Source: Oceaniferula flava (GTDB taxonomy: Bacteria; Verrucomicrobiota; Verrucomicrobiia; Verrucomicrobiales; Akkermansiaceae). From it: DNA of 64,000 bases. The notes under the pieces are model-generated. The model made no database searches. It was not told where the DNA came from and worked only from the letters and a program-made list of their open reading frames with translations. Position 1 is the stretch's first letter, and the number at the start of each line of letters is the position of its first letter. Position numbers and translations under genes: made by a program. Below, piece after piece: positions 24,975 to 33,576 of this stretch. The stretch spans positions 16,810-80,809 of the forward strand of contig NZ_JAFBGL010000013.1 of assembly GCF_016811075.1 (NCBI RefSeq), in the 5' to 3' direction.

Positions 24975-25691
24975 ATGAAACACACATCCGCCTTTCTAAT
25001 CCTCGGAACACTCATGCCCTCCGTGGCTTCTGCCGCATTCATTTTATCCACCGACTTCTCAGGCTCTAGCGAAGCTGGAACCACACTGAACAACATCTCC
25101 TGGACAAGCAGTGGCATTACCGCTCCGGGCAGCTCGCTCAGCGTGACCAACGGCATCATTTCCCCCGGCAACACCACGATCACGCCAGCTGGGGATTTAT
25201 GGACAACGGCCGAAACCAACGGTTATTTCGCGCCCCACAACAACACTGGCAGCGGCGGTGACTGGAACACCCAGATCAACTTCACCACGCTGAGCTCCGG
25301 CATCGCATTGGGCGACCTCGACCTTCTCTGGACCAACGTGAACAACCAGGGTGTGATTCAGCCAGCAGCCCGTGACAATACCTTTCAAGTTCAGCTCATT
25401 GATATCGATAATGCGAACAACGTCATTTATGACAGCGGCGCCATTGATACGCCCGCGGTGAACACCGCCTCAGAAGGCTCGCAAACCCTGACCTTCGACT
25501 TAAGCTCTTTGACGCTTGATGCGAATACCAATTACGGCTTGTACATCGCGGCTCTTGACGCCCCCATCGCAGGCAGCCACACCGCCATTGACAGCCTGAC
25601 TCTCAATGGAGCCGTTGTGCCCGAGCCATCTTCAGCCCTGCTCGTCGGCCTGGCCGGAGGCTTGAGCCTGCTTCGCCGCAAGCGTGCTTAA
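24975..25691 (+). CDS. PEP-CTERM sorting domain protein
   Basis: 238 aa. Signal peptide 1-20 (LILGTLMPSVASA-A), a beta-rich body (LGDLDLLWTNVNNQG, NNVIYDSGAID, LYIAALDAP) and the tail VPEPSSALLVGLAGGLSLL with RRKRA. Likely exported and exosortase-processed. The body is not obviously related to that of the first gene although the 3' ends are almost the same, so the tail and 3' UTR have been copied or converted separately. No clear ribosome binding site before the ATG. Confidence 0.87.
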   Translation: MKHTSAFLILGTLMPSVASAAFILSTDFSGSSEAGTTLNNISWTSSGITAPGSSLSVTNGIISPGNTTITPAGDLWTTAETNGYFAPHNNTGSGGDWNTQINFTTLSSGIALGDLDLLWTNVNNQGVIQPAARDNTFQVQLIDIDNANNVIYDSGAIDTPAVNTASEGSQTLTFDLSSLTLDANTNYGLYIAALDAPIAGSHTAIDSLTLNGAVVPEPSSALLVGLAGGLSLLRRKRA

Positions 25692-25753
25692 TGGCAAATC
25701 GCCTTTCGGGTTAAAACCCAATTCTCTTCCCATGCTCCACTGTGAGCACGGGG
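25617..25753 (+). repeat. Shared 3' module, copy 2, with defective terminator
   Basis: Gap-free partner of 24649-24785. The terminator stem (25729-25737 with 25744-25752) has an A-C mismatch from a T to C change, and the T run is replaced by AGTGGGCTGC, so termination here should be weak and read-through into the next PEP-CTERM gene is possible. Confidence 0.8.
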
Positions 25754-25989
25754 AGTGGGCTGCTTAAGCGATCATCAACCCAAATTGCATCGATCTCATT
25801 TGTAGCCAACACGCTTTGGCAAAGATAACAGCCCATACAGATTATCCAGTAAACATTCCCAATTCTCACAATCCATTCAGTCGATCCAATTGAAATTGGC
25901 ATCTCAACTGCTCTGAAGTCGATGTATCGCTTTCGCTTTAGCAGCGATTAATATCCATTCACTATCAGACTACGCATAGAACACACATC

Positions 25990-26910
25990 ATGAAACTACT
26001 ACACACGCTCACAGCAGCCGCCACGTCATTACTCCTCGCGAGTCAATCGTCTCAAGCAGCACTCACCCTTTATGAAGGTTTTGAATACACTTCTGGTGAC
26101 GATTTAGACGGTAACGGCTCGGGAATCGGCTTTGGTTCCAACCTCTGGACAGGGCTCAACTCTAGCGGAACCAATCCTCACTCGGTTGGCTCCGGACTCA
26201 GCTTCGGAAGCCTTGAAGTCACTGGAGGGTCTGCAGAGAGGGACATCAGAAATGGAAGATCAACAGCGACACGCTTGATCGCAGCGAGCTCGGTCACCGA
26301 TCTTACCGCTGATAACACCACCATCTGGTTCAGCGTTCTGATGGACCCCACGATCAACACGGCGACAACAGGCGGACAGCCAGCCAACACATATGGCACA
26401 CTGATTTTTGGTAACGCTGGCCTGACTGATTCCAGCTCGGGCACTCAAAATGGAGCAGGAACCACCATTGCCAATAGCGGAGACGCCGTCGGTGTTGGCT
26501 TTTTTGGTAATACCACCTTTGCGGGTGTCGGCATCCAAGGGGTAACTTTCTCGGACGGCACCATCGATCAAGGTAACGGCGCATCGAATGCTATCACAAC
26601 CGGAGATTCCCTCTCACTGATTGTCGGTCGGATTGATTGGGCCGCAGACGGCTCTAACGATACGATTACTCTCTATGATGTCACCGATCCGGCGGCAGGT
26701 CTCCCCGGCACAGCCTTCTCCACAATGACATTGGATGTCGATCAGACCACCTTCGACACAATTTCCATATCTGGAGGCCAAACCGAAGCCTTTGACGAAA
26801 TCCGTTTTGGCACCGAATTGGCCGATGTCATCCCAGTCCCCGAGCCCAGCTCATCCCTGCTTCTCGGACTTGGATCCGCCGCCCTCCTGCTGCGCCGCAA
26901 ACGCGCTTAA
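25990..26910 (+). CDS. PEP-CTERM sorting domain protein
   Basis: 306 aa. Signal peptide 1-24 (ATSLLLASQSSQA-A), a body starting LTLYEGFEYTSGDDL with many Gly/Ser/Thr and a strand-rich pattern resembling LamG/concanavalin-like secreted domains (TIWFSVLMDP, LSLIVGRIDW, FDEIRFGTEL), then the tail VPEPSSSLLLGLGSAALLL and RRKRA. Third in the tandem array, 298 bp after the second. Carries a working-looking terminator of the shared type. Confidence 0.88.
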   Translation: MKLLHTLTAAATSLLLASQSSQAALTLYEGFEYTSGDDLDGNGSGIGFGSNLWTGLNSSGTNPHSVGSGLSFGSLEVTGGSAERDIRNGRSTATRLIAASSVTDLTADNTTIWFSVLMDPTINTATTGGQPANTYGTLIFGNAGLTDSSSGTQNGAGTTIANSGDAVGVGFFGNTTFAGVGIQGVTFSDGTIDQGNGASNAITTGDSLSLIVGRIDWAADGSNDTITLYDVTDPAAGLPGTAFSTMTLDVDQTTFDTISISGGQTEAFDEIRFGTELADVIPVPEPSSSLLLGLGSAALLLRRKRA

Positions 26911-26945
26911 TGGTAATCGCCATTCTTAGGTAAAACTTACCTCTT

Positions 26946-26978
26946 CCCCATGCTCCACTGTGAGCATGGGGATTTTTT
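26946..26978 (+). terminator. Rho-independent terminator of third PEP-CTERM gene
   Basis: Same 10-bp stem as at 24760 (CCCCATGCTC/GAGCATGGGG), loop CACTGT, followed by A and six T. A preceding hairpin has arms AGGTAA/TTACCT in place of the GGGTT/AACCC of copies 1 and 2. Confidence 0.92.
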
Positions 26979-27195
26979 GTGCCCGGAAGATATCATGCGT
27001 CCATCATTGGCCATTTCTCCGATTCATCTCTGCTCACTTTTTCAGGTGCCGATAACACACCAGACACTGAAAATTCAGACCAAACAGGAATCCATGCTTG
27101 CCCACTCTCGCCCATGATCAGCTAGATTCCATGGTCTCTTATCAGTGTCTATCCTAGACAACTAAAGAGCATCACAAAGAACATCAAAATTCGTT

Positions 27196-27936
27196 ATGAC
27201 AACAAACAGAATTAACAAATACTTACTCAGCGCTGCCGCTCTGATGACATCATCGAGCCTGATCTCAGCTGCCACTCTCATCTTTGATGGCGGAGCTGGA
27301 AACAACGATTTTTTCGCCGAAGCCAACTGGGCCGATAGCGTCACAGGCAATGACCCAGCAGCCGATACCATCAACCCTGCGAACCCAGGATCTTTTGAGA
27401 TCGCTGCCGATCTCATAGTGGGTGGCACCTTCAATGTGTTATCCGACAATACCAACATCCGCCTCGACCAAGGATACACGCTCACTGTGCAGGATAACGC
27501 TGTATTAACCTCCTTAGTTTACTCCGCAGGAACATCCCAAACGATCAACATCGTCGTGACGGATAACGCCGATATGATTATTACCCAGAACATCGCACGA
27601 ACCATTTTTGATGTTTCAGGTAATGCCGACCTCGTTTTCACCGGTGATGCGCCAGAATTCACCACCGATAGTCTCAACCTGTCCTCTGACTGGACCGGCA
27701 GCATCACCTTAAGCCAGGTGACCAACCGCGAGATCGTCGGGGCCTCAACCGTCGGCTTGTTTGATACCTTCACCATCGATGGCGTCACCGCCACTGCCGC
27801 CGATATTCTCAGAGAAGATATTACAGATCAGTCGGGAGCTGTTGTCGGCACCACATTCCGTCTGGTTCCTGAGCCGTCCTCACTTAGCCTCCTTGGTTTG
27901 GGTGCCCTGGCGATGGCCTTCCGTCGTCGTAAATAA
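27196..27936 (+). CDS. PEP-CTERM sorting domain protein
   Basis: 246 aa. Signal peptide about 1-27 (YLLSAAALMTSSSLISA-A), body starting TLIFDGGAGNNDFFAEANWADSV, a pattern seen in secreted autotransporter-like or beta-helix proteins of this group, then the tail VPEPSSLSLLGLGALAMAF with RRRK. Fourth of the array. It lacks the shared 3' module and is followed instead by a longer imperfect hairpin. Confidence 0.87.
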   Translation: MTTNRINKYLLSAAALMTSSSLISAATLIFDGGAGNNDFFAEANWADSVTGNDPAADTINPANPGSFEIAADLIVGGTFNVLSDNTNIRLDQGYTLTVQDNAVLTSLVYSAGTSQTINIVVTDNADMIITQNIARTIFDVSGNADLVFTGDAPEFTTDSLNLSSDWTGSITLSQVTNREIVGASTVGLFDTFTIDGVTATAADILREDITDQSGAVVGTTFRLVPEPSSLSLLGLGALAMAFRRRK

Positions 27937-27971
27937 TCAACTTGCTGCACACGCGTCCATAGCCTGGCGGC

Positions 27972-27998
27972 AAACATGGTGAACGGTCCACCATGTTT
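27972..27998 (+). repeat. Inverted repeat (hairpin) after the fourth PEP-CTERM gene
   Basis: AAACATGGTG (27972-27981) and CACCATGTTT (27989-27998) pair perfectly with a 7-base loop, and flanking GCCTGGCGG and CCGCTATGCCGGGC extend the pairing imperfectly. There is no T run, so it may act as an mRNA-stabilising hairpin or a weak terminator before the next gene. Confidence 0.6.
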
Positions 27999-28068
27999 AC
28001 CGCTATGCCGGGCACGCACATCGCTGGAAAAACATTGCACAGCGCCACCTGCCGAATTACCAACGGGT

Positions 28069-28821
28069 GTGACTCTTCTCGTAACGATCGTTCACGTCAT
28101 TTCGTGGATTATTTTTCTCGGCCTGATTCCTCTAACCCTGGCGGCGCTGTGGATTAAAAACCGAAGCTCGGTTCAGTGCTGGGTGCGTTTGCACCGGCAA
28201 GCGCCACGCTGGCTACTGGTCACTGAGATCCCCGCAGATAGCACACAAGACGACCAGGACCGCGCGCTGCAAACTGTGGTGGAACAAGCCCGCAATTTCG
28301 AGTGGGATGCCGCCTGCGCTTACCGCCGCCGCAACCGCCAAAGCGGAACTTGGCTGATCGGCCTCATTTCCAACAAAGAACCAGGCATTACCGAAGGACG
28401 TGATGCCTTCATTCAAATACCGGCAGCGACCGTTCTGCGCGCATCCGGCAGCCCGCGCGATGAAGGCGTGACTGTTCTCGAGAAAGTCCAGGCCTGGAGT
28501 CGCTCCAAAGCGATCGATCTCAAACCGGAAGTCTACTCGCTCAGAGCGCAGTCGTTTCAATGTTGGGAATGGCCCTTAGCCAGTGAAGTGGAACCACCAG
28601 GCCTCGCAGCTCGGATCGTGGAGAAAGTCTTTGAGCTTCGCGATATCGCCTTCTACCCGTTGATCGTCACCCCCCTCACGATTGCGATGCTAGGAACCGG
28701 CAACAGCTGGCTGTTTGGTATCGGTATTTTCACCGTGATCTTGCTGTCCGGAGCGCACAAATTCGTCTTCCTGCACCAGCGCGAAGACGCCACGCAGGAG
28801 CGCCATTTACAAAATTACTAA
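28069..28821 (+). CDS. Membrane protein of unknown function
   Basis: About 250 aa if the GTG at 28069 is used; this makes the first membrane helix (VTIVHVISWIIFLGLIPLTLAAL) N-terminal. An ATG at 27976 would start inside the upstream hairpin. A soluble middle part (about 35-190) carries no known motif; two C-terminal helices follow (FYPLIVTPLTIAMLG, WLFGIGIFTVILLSGA) with a basic/acidic end. I do not recognise the family. Stands between the PEP-CTERM array and the repeat protein. Confidence 0.6.
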   Translation: MTLLVTIVHVISWIIFLGLIPLTLAALWIKNRSSVQCWVRLHRQAPRWLLVTEIPADSTQDDQDRALQTVVEQARNFEWDAACAYRRRNRQSGTWLIGLISNKEPGITEGRDAFIQIPAATVLRASGSPRDEGVTVLEKVQAWSRSKAIDLKPEVYSLRAQSFQCWEWPLASEVEPPGLAARIVEKVFELRDIAFYPLIVTPLTIAMLGTGNSWLFGIGIFTVILLSGAHKFVFLHQREDATQERHLQNY

Positions 28822-28914
28822 AGGCCTGGCCGACTGCTTGACGACTACTTGAGGGGAAATCAGTAAGCATTCCAGATTCCCCCGGGAGCCTAGTTGTGCT
28901 ATTTAGGAAGCTCA

Positions 28915-30261
28915 GTGGCCATCTCAAAAAACAGTTCCTACGCCCTTATCGCCAGCACTTTGTTGCTCGGAGTCATTGTGCTCGTTCAAATCCGGCAAGG
29001 TGCAGCACTGAGGCAGGAAAACGATCAGCTCAAGGCCGCTGCCGAGCATCGCTCGAGCAGAGTGCACTTGGGTCTCAGGAATGCAGCGGCAGTTCGGAGC
29101 GAGAGGGTGCGTGACCGCCGCACGGCAACCAAGGTGCACAGCGTCCAGGAGCTACTCGCCATCCAGAATCCAAGCACCCGCCTCGACGCCTTATCGTCCT
29201 ACATCAGCACGCTTTCCGCCACTGAGATCCCAGAGGCACTGGCGGAGCTGCGCCGTGTGGTTCCGCACTGGGATCAGGAGGGGAAATTATTCTCCCACAT
29301 GCTGCTCTCGCACTGGGCGAAACTCGACCCCGAAGCTGCTCTCGCCAGCCTGCAAGAAGTGGACACTAATCGCTATGGCGAAGCTCCGCTCAGCGTGATC
29401 GCAGCCATCGCCGCCCAAGACCCCCAACGCGCCATCGCCTGGCTCAACGATCCGGAAAACCCCTTCGCCGGCAGCAAATGGATGAATCAGTTTATTGCCG
29501 GCACGATCTCGAAAGAATGGGTGCGCCAAGACCCGGAGGCAGCGCTGACATGGGCACGCAGTGTGCCAACCGATCAACGGCTCGGCGCGCTCACCGGAGT
29601 GCTGGGAAGCATCGCCATGACCGATCCCCTACGCGCCGCCACTCTGGCGATGGAAATCGAACCCGGCAAAAGCCGCGAGCACGTGGTGGCGGACATTGCC
29701 CAAGCCTGGGCCGCCAAGGACCCGCGTGCGGCACTGGCGTGGGTGGAAGGACTGGAAAATGACGACCGACCGAAGGCACTGAACAACACGCTGGCCATCT
29801 GGGCCCAGAGCGAACCTCAGGCAGCGGCGGAATATGTGGCGGAGAACCTCGATGAGGAAAAGCCGCACAAACTCGTCAAATCGGTCGCCGAAGCATGGAT
29901 CGGCAAAGCTCCCGACGAAGCCGCCAAGTGGCTGGCATCCCTCCCCCTGAACGAAAAAGGTGCCAAAGTCATGAACGATGCCATGTGGCACTGGACCCAC
30001 AAAAACCCTGAAGCAGCAGCCACCTGGCTGGCCGATCAACCCGCCGGACAAGTGCGCGATCAGGGCATCACCGGACTCGCCAAGGCCTCGTTCGAGTTCG
30101 ACAAACCGGCCGCGCTTTCATGGAGCCAACAGATCAGCGACGAGAAGCTCCGCAACGTCGCCACCGCCGTGGGGCTCAAGGCATGGATGAAGGAATCACC
30201 CCAAGCCGCAGCAACATGGGCGCAAGAAAACGGCGTGTCCCTACCAAACGATGAGAATTAA
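28915..30261 (+). CDS. Membrane-anchored alpha-helical repeat protein
   Basis: 448 aa from the GTG at 28915, which has AGGAAG at good spacing; an upstream ATG-like start at 28894 lacks this. A signal anchor (YALIASTLLLGVIVLVQI) and a short coiled-coil-like stretch (LRQENDQLKAAAEHR) are followed by about ten helical repeats of roughly 33 residues with the core W-A-x-x-D/N-P-x-A-A-x-x-W (for example AKLDPEAALASL, WVRQDPEAALTW, WAAKDPRAALAW, WTHKNPEAAATW). TPR/SEL1-like repeats of this sort are common in Planctomycetes-Verrucomicrobia secreted proteins and probably bind partners. Function unknown. Confidence 0.7.
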   Translation: MAISKNSSYALIASTLLLGVIVLVQIRQGAALRQENDQLKAAAEHRSSRVHLGLRNAAAVRSERVRDRRTATKVHSVQELLAIQNPSTRLDALSSYISTLSATEIPEALAELRRVVPHWDQEGKLFSHMLLSHWAKLDPEAALASLQEVDTNRYGEAPLSVIAAIAAQDPQRAIAWLNDPENPFAGSKWMNQFIAGTISKEWVRQDPEAALTWARSVPTDQRLGALTGVLGSIAMTDPLRAATLAMEIEPGKSREHVVADIAQAWAAKDPRAALAWVEGLENDDRPKALNNTLAIWAQSEPQAAAEYVAENLDEEKPHKLVKSVAEAWIGKAPDEAAKWLASLPLNEKGAKVMNDAMWHWTHKNPEAAATWLADQPAGQVRDQGITGLAKASFEFDKPAALSWSQQISDEKLRNVATAVGLKAWMKESPQAAATWAQENGVSLPNDEN

Positions 30262-30352
30262 CGGAAGCCTGATCTAACTGACGCCAGCAGACACCGAAGA
30301 GCACGCGCACAGCCAAGCACAGTGCTGCTCGAACGCTTCCTACCAGCCTCTA

Positions 30353-31231
30353 TCACTCCTCTTGATTCATGCGATGCAGCTCCTCCAGATACTCGACGCT
30401 CGGCAGCGGTTTCACCGCGCGAGCATGGCGGTCCATCATCTCCAAAACCTGATCGTGACTGGTCTGGATCAGCTCCTCGATCACCTCCGCCTCCGGTAAG
30501 TTTTTCCAGTATTTTTTCGGCATCTCCGACTGCATCATCTTGATTTTCACCCGGGCCGGATTGAAAATATTGCGGTAGTAGGCCAGCCAATAGCGTTCCA
30601 AAGCATCTTCATCCTTCGGCACCTGATCCTTGCTCACGCCTTCACTGAATTCCATCTGCCGACCGTCCCAGTGCGCGCATTCGTCCGGACTCAAGATCGA
30701 CCACTTCATCCCGGTGAAGCGTTTCCTGAAGAACGGCGCATTCACTCTAACAATACGATGCTCCGGCTCGAACCATGCCACGTAGTGCTCCTCGCCATCG
30801 CCTTCGATCAGCTTGAAACGCACGAAGGCTCGCATTTTATGAATGTCGCGGCGGATGGCGGCCTGCATTTTCTGCAAACTCAACATGCGCGCATCGGTTT
30901 GATTTTTTAACAGCGACCGATCCCCCTGCACGGTGATCTGCCACAATAGCTCGTATAACAAGCTCCACTGCTGATCAGAGCGATGGCAGGCAACACTTTC
31001 CGCAAGCCTAACAAATGCCCGAGGAACCTTGTGATCCGGGGCCTTTTGAGTCGGCAAATACTCTGCCGGATCTTCTTGTGTAATGCTCGGGGTGGAAAAA
31101 TCGAACTCGTCCGCGGTTTCTGATGTTTTTGTCGACCACAGCACCTCTGCCGGCGAAATTTGCTGCCCCAAGAGCTGACGTGCTTGGCGACGCCAGGCAT
31201 CAAAGCTAGGTTGGATCATGACGTTTTTCAT
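30353..31231 (-). CDS. DUF4130-type probable DNA metabolism protein (TIGR03915 family)
   Basis: 292 aa. Sequence features match the TIGR03915/DUF4130 group that is regularly encoded beside a radical SAM protein: FVRFKLIEGDGEEHYVAWFEPEHRIVRVNAPFFRKRF, then MKWSILSPDECAHWDG, with the SLYELLWQIT region before it. Proposed role in DNA repair or modification; the biochemistry is not known to me. It starts 33 bp after the radical SAM gene on the same strand. In some relatives a UdgX uracil-DNA glycosylase is fused to it; no such domain is present here. Confidence 0.8.
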   Translation of the reverse strand: MKNVMIQPSFDAWRRQARQLLGQQISPAEVLWSTKTSETADEFDFSTPSITQEDPAEYLPTQKAPDHKVPRAFVRLAESVACHRSDQQWSLLYELLWQITVQGDRSLLKNQTDARMLSLQKMQAAIRRDIHKMRAFVRFKLIEGDGEEHYVAWFEPEHRIVRVNAPFFRKRFTGMKWSILSPDECAHWDGRQMEFSEGVSKDQVPKDEDALERYWLAYYRNIFNPARVKIKMMQSEMPKKYWKNLPEAEVIEELIQTSHDQVLEMMDRHARAVKPLPSVEYLEELHRMNQEE

Positions 31232-31264
31232 GTGGTATAAGGGATGCGGTTCATCGCGCAGAGA

Positions 31265-32581
31265 TTAAAATTCTCCATGATGTGCCTCCTTCGCGGTCGA
31301 TAGGTCACTACTGACTGGTTTGCTTGTCGATGGCGGATCAAAGGACAACTCCAGCTGCTCCGGCGGCGGCGCGAAGTGCGCCCGCAGTCGCTCGCTACTC
31401 CACTCCAATCGACTCGGTGAGTGATCGATGCAGATCATGAACGGCAGGCACTTTTTCAAATTCACCCGTAGCTTGATCAGGTCCTGAAGCCGCAGCGCGT
31501 GGTGACGGCGCAACCCGACGATCCGCTGCGCATTTCTCACTCCCAGACCGGGGATGCGATACAGCAGTTCGATCGGTGAACGGTTCACATCCACGGGAAA
31601 CACCTGCCGGTTGCGCAGCGCCCAAGATAATTTTGGGTCGATATCGAGATCCAGATTAGGCGCCTCGGCCGGCATCAGCTCGGCGACATCGTAGCCATAA
31701 AAACGCAGCAGCCAATCCGCCTGATAGAGCCGGTGCTCGCGCACCAGCGGCGGTGACTTCAGCGGCAAGATCACCGAGGGCTCGGGGATGGGACTGAAGG
31801 CGGAGTAATACACGCGGTTAAGCTTGAAGTTGCCGTAGAGATCTTCGGCCCGAGTGAGAAAGTGGGCATCCGTGGAACCATCTGCTCCGATGATCATCTG
31901 GGTGGACTGCCCGGTGGCAAAGGTGCCGACCTGACTGCGCACCTTCTTTTTCCTGAGCTCGCGCTTGATCACCTTCGACTCCTTGATCTTCTCGCCAATG
32001 CTACCCATCGCATCGCGGGTGCGGGCGACATTTTTCTCTGGCGCCAGCTTGGCCAGCGTTTCTTGTCGGGGCAGCTCCACGTTGATACTCAGCCGATCCG
32101 CGTATTTCCCAGCCAGCTCAATCAACTCTGGCGAGGCTTCGGGGATGGTTTTCAAGTGGATGTATCCGCGAAAATGATGATCATCACGCAGGGTCTTCGC
32201 CACCTGGATCAGCTGCTCCATGGTATAGTCCGCGCTGCGAATGATGCCCGAGCTCAAGAACAGGCCCTCGATGTAATTGCGTTTGTAAAAGGAGAGCGTC
32301 AGCTCGACCACCTCCTCAGGCGTGAAGCGGGCGCGGCGCACATTGCTGGATCGGCGGTTGATGCAGTAGTGGCAGTCGTAAAGGCAGACATTGGTGAGTA
32401 GCAGCTTGAGCAAAGAGATGCACCGACCGTCCGGAGCATACGAGTGACAAATCCCTGCCCCTCCGGTGGATCCGACCCCCTTGCCTTGGCTCGAGTTTTT
32501 CTTCGCCGCTCCGGAGCTAGCACAAGAAGCATCATACTTGGCGGCATCCGCCAAAATCTCCAACTTGCTTAAAGTATTCAT
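31265..32581 (-). CDS. Putative DNA modification/repair radical SAM protein (TIGR03916 family)
   Basis: 438 aa. Radical SAM cluster motif Cx3Cx2C in NVCLYDCHYCINR near residues 87-94, AdoMet-binding region GLFLSSGI, and a C-terminal helix-hairpin-helix DNA-binding segment (IPGLGVRNAQRIVGLR). This architecture matches the family found next to TIGR03915 proteins. It likely acts on DNA as a 4Fe-4S enzyme. First gene of the two-gene operon. Confidence 0.88.
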   Translation of the reverse strand: MNTLSKLEILADAAKYDASCASSGAAKKNSSQGKGVGSTGGAGICHSYAPDGRCISLLKLLLTNVCLYDCHYCINRRSSNVRRARFTPEEVVELTLSFYKRNYIEGLFLSSGIIRSADYTMEQLIQVAKTLRDDHHFRGYIHLKTIPEASPELIELAGKYADRLSINVELPRQETLAKLAPEKNVARTRDAMGSIGEKIKESKVIKRELRKKKVRSQVGTFATGQSTQMIIGADGSTDAHFLTRAEDLYGNFKLNRVYYSAFSPIPEPSVILPLKSPPLVREHRLYQADWLLRFYGYDVAELMPAEAPNLDLDIDPKLSWALRNRQVFPVDVNRSPIELLYRIPGLGVRNAQRIVGLRRHHALRLQDLIKLRVNLKKCLPFMICIDHSPSRLEWSSERLRAHFAPPPEQLELSFDPPSTSKPVSSDLSTAKEAHHGEF

Positions 32582-32640
32582 ACGAACACACTAGTCACAC
32601 GAACAAATTGATCAAGATGAGTTAGATAATACCACGACAT

Positions 32641-32672
32641 AAAACAGCCCCCATGCAAACGCATGGAGGCTG
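32641..32672 (-). terminator. Rho-independent terminator of the CIA30 gene
   Basis: On the minus strand CAGCCTCCATGC and GCATGGGGGCTG form a 12-bp stem (one G-T pair) with loop GTTT, followed by TTTT. It lies about 42 bases after the stop at 32714. Confidence 0.85.
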
Positions 32673-32713
32673 CTGCTGTGTGTGACACCACGAGGTGTGT
32701 AAAAAAATGCTGC

Positions 32714-33298
32714 CTACTTGACCGAAGCCTCATCCCGGTATGCCTTGATGGAATCGACCTCCAGAGCGAAGGCTCCGTCTTTCTTATCATAGAGCATGAA
32801 ACCGACGCTGCTTACCTTCTGTGTGTTCAGATTCAGGGCTGGAATTTTTTTGCCAAAATACGTGGCGTAAAAAGTATCGAAGGGCACTCGGATAACGGTC
32901 CACTCATCCTTGGGTGGCTGGATGGGACTCCAGAAGGCCAACATTCTGCCGCCCCCCGAACGCGCGGTCAGATAATACATCCGACCATCCCCTTTCACTC
33001 TCAGCTCGATACCGTGGTAGTCCGAAAGATCCCAGTTCGTTCTGCGTGTGCGAATCGATGAAAAACCGCCGTTGTTTTCGAGAGAAATAGCCCCCTTGAA
33101 CAGAAGTTTTGATGAAGTGTCAAAACTTGGCTTACCTTGGGATAGCCCACCCATGACGCCATCGTTGACGCTCATCCACCTGTCAGCAGATTGCTTGGTT
33201 TGGAAATCGTCCAGGGTCTTGGTCGGTGGCGGATCGGCCTGAGCGAAAAGGTTGCCGGCAGCGAGGAGAAATAGGCTATTGAAGATAATTGTGTTCAT
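32714..33298 (-). CDS. Secreted CIA30-family protein
   Basis: 194 aa from the ATG at 33298; the ATG at 33313 adds five residues. Signal peptide MNTIIFNSLFLLAAGNLFA. The rest is the CIA30 beta-sandwich: DRWMSVNDGVMGGLSQG, NNGGFSSIRT, GIELRVKGDGRMYYLTAR, WTVIRVPFDTF. In mitochondria this fold assists complex I assembly; the bacterial exported forms have no set function. Divergent from the fasciclin gene, with shared repeats between them. Confidence 0.85.
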   Translation of the reverse strand: MNTIIFNSLFLLAAGNLFAQADPPPTKTLDDFQTKQSADRWMSVNDGVMGGLSQGKPSFDTSSKLLFKGAISLENNGGFSSIRTRRTNWDLSDYHGIELRVKGDGRMYYLTARSGGGRMLAFWSPIQPPKDEWTVIRVPFDTFYATYFGKKIPALNLNTQKVSSVGFMLYDKKDGAFALEVDSIKAYRDEASVK

Positions 33299-33329
33299 GG
33301 CGATGAGCTTCATGGAGGACCATTGTCTA

Positions 33330-33363
33330 TATTTTGACTCAATGCAACTATTTTTGTCTCAAT
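33330..33363. promoter_or_regulatory. Direct repeats upstream of the CIA30 gene
   Basis: TATTTTGACTCAAT (33330-33343) and ATTTTTGTCTCAAT (33350-33363) are spaced 20 bases apart, about two helix turns, just upstream of the CIA30 start. They could be binding sites for a dimeric regulator; the MerR-B12 protein encoded at 34283 is a candidate. Confidence 0.4.
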
Positions 33364-33494
33364 TTTGTTTACACCTTAACTTTTTGAGTAAAATCCTCAA
33401 CAAAACTCCCAATAAACACTCATATATAGGTAGAAAACAGCGAAATACACCCAACACCGCCAAGCTACAAAAAACCTGAAAATCCAAATATTTT

Positions 33495-33522
33495 TTGACA
33501 CCGTCTATTTTATGTCTAATTT
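33495..33522 (+). promoter_or_regulatory. Sigma-70-like promoter of the fasciclin gene
   Basis: TTGACA (33495-33500), 16-base spacer, TAATTT (33517-33522), about 55 bases before the ATG. GTCTATTTTAT and GTCTAATTTAA within and after the spacer form direct repeats that resemble the TGTCT boxes on the CIA30 side. Confidence 0.55.
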
Positions 33523-33576
33523 AAGTCATCAGCCGAGCACAAGGTTCAGCTGCCAAACCCAAAACCAACAAAAACG

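Noticed and set aside
24649..26978. Repeated 3' modules considered as a CRISPR or satellite array.
   Set aside because: Only three copies, each tied to the end of a gene, with no spacers of uniform size.
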